This document shows positions 4,002-6,941 of a stretch of 6,941 nt of DNA, piece by piece. Numbering within the stretch: position 1 is the first letter of the stretch; every line of letters starts with the position of its first letter. Origin of the DNA: Candidatus Symbiobacter sp. (GTDB taxonomy: Bacteria > Pseudomonadota > Alphaproteobacteria > Elsterales > Elsteraceae). The translations under genes were made by a program, and so were the position numbers. The stretch is taken from the NCBI GenBank assembly GCA_030054015.1, contig JASGCR010000064.1, positions 1 through 6,941 of the forward strand. The letters run 5' to 3'. The notes below the pieces were generated by a model that searched no databases, had not been told where the DNA came from, and saw nothing but the letters and a program-made list of their open reading frames with translations.

Positions 4002-6941
4002 TGCGGGATACTCTAAAAAATTTATGGCTTAAACGGCGGAGCCTTCGCTTTTGGCAGCAATGGCGGCGGCCTGGTCGCGCCCCAGAACAGGCCAACGCTC
4101 CAACCTCCGAAATGCGGCCCGCGCGTTCATCGTCGCGTTTTTCGCTGCGCCTCGGCAAAGCTTTTATCATCACCATCGAAGTTATGGCGATTATCTTTGC
4201 CATATTTTGTGCGGGCTTGGTCGGGGTGGCTTGGCGGGTGTCGCAGGCCCCCCTGCCCTTGCCGTGGCTGGCCCAAGCCTTTACCCACGAATTTTCCAAC
4301 CCCAAGCATGGGCGAGTCTTGCGCTTAGATCAAGCCATTTTATCGTATGATGGGGCGCAACAAATCGTCACTTTGGACTTGCAAGGGTTTGGTTTTCACG
4401 ATGTCAATTCAACCGTTACGCTTAATTTTCCCAATACAAAAATAAGTTTTGGCTTGTTTGGGTTTTTGCTCGGTAATATTTTTCCCCGCGTGGTGACGGT
4501 CAATCGCCCCGAATTGATCATCGATGATGTGCAAGCCCTGCGCAATGCTGTGGCCGCGCCCGCCCATGAGACGGACGTGACCGCCGCCAGTGATGCGGAA
4601 GAAAAATCGGGATTTGATTTCTCGCCGCACACCATTTTATCGCAGACGTTCTTAATCGCCCTCCAACGCATCGAATTGCGCAATGTGCAACTTATGATTG
4701 GCCGCGCCAGTTCTTCCTGGGGGGACAAATCCCCCGCGATGTATCCCACCATCGTCCCGGAAATCAGCCTGGTTTTGCGCCATGATATTACCGATTATTT
4801 ATCGATGTCGGCCACCCGCGACTATGTCGCCAGCGACACCGGGCGGTTGATTATTCGCGGCATCAAACCGGATTATCTCGGTCGGTTATGGCCGGAATAC
4901 CCGGTTTTTGCGATGATTAACATGCCGCTTGATTTTGAATTTGGCTATCTGGTGAACAAACAACTCAACCAATCCGAGAGCAGTTTTACCCTCACGGCAC
5001 GCGTAAACGGCCATCAAGGTCAGATTAAATGGCCGGAATTCGGGGAAAAAGCGGTTGCCATCGATAATTTCGAGGCCCATTTGACCTGGCGCAGCATCTT
5101 TCCGCCGCAAATGCGTCCAGACCAAGATAAAATAGAACAAGATAAAACCGGGCAAGATAAAACCAAAAATCTGAATGTCATGGCCCAGGCCGATCATCGC
5201 TTGTCAATCGACCAATTAACCATCACCACCCCCGATAATGGCCCGATTTTGACGACGAAAATGGTAATTGACAGCCCGGCTCCGCCATCGGCGACCGCTC
5301 TGCGTCATTCTGATTTAACCGCCGATTTGGCGATTGATCGCCTGAGCATGGCGCAATTGGATCGTTATTGGCCGCCCGCATTGGAGCGCGATACGCGCGA
5401 TTGGGTCATGGCCAATATTTCACAGGCCGCGCTCAGTAACATCTCCTTACATCTCGCTTTGAGCCACGATTTAAGGCCAGAGGTCAACCCGGAAATCAGG
5501 TCGGAAAACGCCGCCCGCATCAAAGCAAAAGCCAAAAAACCCAAAGCAGATGAGGTAAAAATCATCGCCGCCAAGGGTCAATTTGACTATCACTCCATGG
5601 AGGTTAATTATCTTGAGGGCATGCCAAAACTCTCTGGCTTGACCGGCCAGGCGCATTTTGACCTGGATCGTTTCGAGTTTATGGTCGAGGGCGGTCAATG
5701 CACCAGTCTTGATGTGCAGCCCGGAAGTTGGGTGCACTTCACCGGATTGTCAGACCCGATCACCCAACTCTCTTTGCTGCTTAATCTCAAAGGCGGCAAT
5801 GGCGGCAATGGCGGCAATGGCGGCAATGGTTTGGCCGATGCCCTTCATATCCTGAATTCGCCGCCCTTGGGTTTGCTCAAAGACACGCCTTTGGATGAAA
5901 AACTTGATCGTGGTGCGATCGATCTGCAGTTGCGCCTGTCTTTGCCGCTGCTTGAGGTTGTTCCGGATGATCAGATAAAATTTTCGGCATCGGCGGATTT
6001 GGACGAAGTGCTATTGCCCAAAGTCTTGAATGGCGCATCGATCACCAAAACCCGTGTCCATTTAGAGGCGGATAACGACAAATTGGTCATGACCGGCGAG
6101 GGATTGTTCGAGTCGATTCCGGTAAAAATCCATTGGTTGGAAAATTTTGCCGTCCATTCCTCGCTGCGCCGCATCGTTCATGCCGAGGCCAAAATCAGCA
6201 ACCAAGATGCGGATCGTCTTAATATTCCGCTTTATGGCAAATTATTTGCCCCGATCCCGATAACCCTAGATTACCAGGAAGACCGAAAAGCCCATGGCAT
6301 TTTGACCGCTCATTTCGATGCCACCGCATCGGATTATCTGTTGGATTTTCCCTATGCCCTTAAACTCGCGGGCGAGCCAGCGACCGGGAGTGTGTCGCTG
6401 TCGCTGCAAAATGGCGCGGTCATGGGGGTGCGCACGGTGAATGTTACCGGGGCCAAACTGGAAGTGAGTCTGGCGGGTGGCTTCCACGCCGATGGCCGCC
6501 AGGCGTTCATTGACATTAATCAATTTCGCTTTGGCGAGAATGATTTTCATGGCAAAATTAACTTTGTCAGCGATCCTGATCATCCCGACCGTATCGGGCA
6601 AATCATCCAATTACAAGGCCGTTCCATCGATCTGTCACGCCCGCTTTTGGCGGAGTCCGAACCCGCCGCCCCGCTCCCCGCTTCCTCGCTCCCCGCTTCC
6701 CCGCTCCCCGCTTCCCCGCTCCCCGCTTCCCCGCTCGTCGACATCCCGGCATTATTGCCGCCCACACTGACCGCGCCGCCAACCGCCGCGAAAAATAATA
6801 CCCAGGCCCGCGACGGCGATCCCAATCCGGCGAAACCCGCCGATGCCAATCCGGCGAAACCCGCCGATGCCAATCCGGCGAAACCTGCCGATGCCAATCC
6901 GGCGAAACCCGCCGATGCCAATCCGGCGAAACCCGCCGATG
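3995..6941 (+). CDS. AsmA/YhdP-like (DUF3971-type) membrane-anchored periplasmic protein, 3' end missing
   Basis: A single open frame of about 982 codons with no stop up to the window edge, so the C-terminus is missing. A basic cytoplasmic stretch (RRSLRFWQQWRRPGR and RLGK) precedes one membrane helix at about residues 57-80 (IITIEVMAIIFAIFCAGLVGVA). The rest should be periplasmic. YWPPALERDTRDWV (about 458-471) resembles the segment typical of DUF3971/YhdP proteins, and GRSIDLSRPLL (about 875-885) resembles the start of their C-terminal region. E. coli AsmA-family members YhdP, TamB and YdbH form long grooved periplasmic bridges that help carry phospholipids to the outer membrane; the same role here is inference. 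The start is uncertain: GTG 3995 has a purine-rich upstream site, while TTG 4001 and ATG 4112 are alternatives. Transcribed divergently from glnE. Four in-frame tandem repeats interrupt it. Confidence 0.85.
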   Translation, partial: MSLRDTLKNLWLKRRSLRFWQQWRRPGRAPEQANAPTSEMRPARSSSRFSLRLGKAFIITIEVMAIIFAIFCAGLVGVAWRVSQAPLPLPWLAQAFTHEFSNPKHGRVLRLDQAILSYDGAQQIVTLDLQGFGFHDVNSTVTLNFPNTKISFGLFGFLLGNIFPRVVTVNRPELIIDDVQALRNAVAAPAHETDVTAASDAEEKSGFDFSPHTILSQTFLIALQRIELRNVQLMIGRASSSWGDKSPAMYPTIVPEISLVLRHDITDYLSMSATRDYVASDTGRLIIRGIKPDYLGRLWPEYPVFAMINMPLDFEFGYLVNKQLNQSESSFTLTARVNGHQGQIKWPEFGEKAVAIDNFEAHLTWRSIFPPQMRPDQDKIEQDKTGQDKTKNLNVMAQADHRLSIDQLTITTPDNGPILTTKMVIDSPAPPSATALRHSDLTADLAIDRLSMAQLDRYWPPALERDTRDWVMANISQAALSNISLHLALSHDLRPEVNPEIRSENAARIKAKAKKPKADEVKIIAAKGQFDYHSMEVNYLEGMPKLSGLTGQAHFDLDRFEFMVEGGQCTSLDVQPGSWVHFTGLSDPITQLSLLLNLKGGNGGNGGNGGNGLADALHILNSPPLGLLKDTPLDEKLDRGAIDLQLRLSLPLLEVVPDDQIKFSASADLDEVLLPKVLNGASITKTRVHLEADNDKLVMTGEGLFESIPVKIHWLENFAVHSSLRRIVHAEAKISNQDADRLNIPLYGKLFAPIPITLDYQEDRKAHGILTAHFDATASDYLLDFPYALKLAGEPATGSVSLSLQNGAVMGVRTVNVTGAKLEVSLAGGFHADGRQAFIDINQFRFGENDFHGKINFVSDPDHPDRIGQIIQLQGRSIDLSRPLLAESEPAAPLPASSLPASPLPASPLPASPLVDIPALLPPTLTAPPTAAKNNTQARDGDPNPAKPADANPAKPADANPAKPADANPAKPADANPAKPAD
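5123..5167 (+). repeat. 15-bp tandem repeat (three units) in the AsmA-like gene
   Basis: Three units begin CAAGATAAA at 5123, 5138 and 5153, followed by ATAGAA, ACCGGG and ACCAAA. They encode QDKIE, QDKTG and QDKTK, a hydrophilic charged insert at about residues 377-391. It interrupts a likely beta-rich periplasmic segment without breaking the frame. Confidence 0.8.
5792..5827 (+). repeat. 9-bp tandem repeat (four perfect units) in the AsmA-like gene
   Basis: GGCGGCAAT occurs four times in a row without change and encodes Gly-Gly-Asn four times (about residues 600-611). It follows the strand-like LSLLLNLK and precedes GLADALHIL, so it is probably a flexible loop in the periplasmic domain. 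Perfect identity suggests recent expansion and possible length variation. Confidence 0.9.
6674..6733 (+). repeat. 15-bp tandem repeat (four units) in the AsmA-like gene
   Basis: Units of CTCCCCGCTTCCCCG start at 6674, 6689, 6704 and 6719; the first has TCG in place of the last CCG. They encode LPASS then LPASP three times (about residues 894-913). The array comes just after the conserved-looking GRSIDLSRPLLAE and starts a long Pro/Ala-rich low-complexity segment. Confidence 0.9.
6824..6941 (+). repeat. 24-bp tandem repeat (five units, cut by the window edge) in the AsmA-like gene
   Basis: Units begin with AATCCGGCGAAAC at 6824, 6848, 6872, 6896 and 6920. All are identical apart from one silent change in the third (CCT for CCC), and the fifth is cut off after 22 bases by the window end. 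Each encodes the octapeptide NPAKPADA. The total copy number is unknown because the array continues beyond the window. The product is a Pro/Ala/Lys-rich, probably extended, periplasmic linker. Confidence 0.93.

Noticed and set aside
3645..4016. Plus-strand open frames of 93-123 codons opposite the glnE N-terminus.
   Set aside because: They read the complement of the 30-bp repeats as Gly/Phe-rich low complexity and lack family resemblance; glnE on the other strand explains the region.
6580..6921. Minus-strand open frame of 113 codons with repeated SAGFAGLA units, resembling a repeat or surface protein.
   Set aside because: It is the antisense reading of the 24-bp and 15-bp arrays in the AsmA-like gene, whose frame continues uninterrupted for about 2.9 kb.
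3741..6941. Tandem arrays considered as CRISPR arrays.
   Set aside because: The units are contiguous without spacers, are multiples of three and lie in frame inside genes.

Overview
The window suggests an alphaproteobacterium. It carries a GlnE adenylyltransferase, a BCP-type peroxiredoxin and a large inner-membrane-anchored AsmA/YhdP-like (DUF3971-type) protein, a set I associate with Rhodospirillales-like and related alphaproteobacterial chromosomes. That placement is inference from gene content and protein style; no rRNA or other marker is present. All the genes are ordinary chromosomal housekeeping or envelope genes. I see no tRNA, rRNA, IS element, CRISPR array or phage gene.

Layout: positions 9-36 hold a perfect 12-bp hairpin just beyond the 3' end of bcp. 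On the minus strand, glnE (4001 to 669) is followed after about 97 bases by bcp (571 to 83), so the two are probably co-transcribed, possibly with an extra weak promoter in the gap. On the plus strand a very long open frame starts near 3995 and is still open at the last base (6941). It encodes a protein with one N-terminal membrane anchor and a large periplasmic part. The glnE and AsmA-like genes are divergent, and their longest plausible reading frames overlap head to head by a few bases. There is essentially no gene-free stretch: the only gaps are 1-82 and 572-668.

Function: GlnE controls glutamine synthetase by adding and removing AMP in response to nitrogen status. Bcp reduces peroxides. 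The AsmA-like protein probably belongs to the family implicated in moving phospholipids between the inner and outer membranes. No direct functional link between the three is evident; the arrangement looks like ordinary synteny.

The unusual property of the window is an accumulation of short tandem repeats inside coding sequence. Seven loci with unit sizes 9, 12, 15, 15, 15, 24 and 30 bp, all multiples of three, lie in glnE (three) and the AsmA-like gene (four), all in frame. Those in glnE fall where family members usually have no extra sequence and help make the protein (1110 codons) longer than the usual roughly 950-1000. Two of the glnE repeats contain runs of eight G (eight C in the coding strand), where a one-base slip would truncate the enzyme. 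I do not see a clearly new biological system here; the repeat load and possible slippage switch in glnE are the observations most worth checking.
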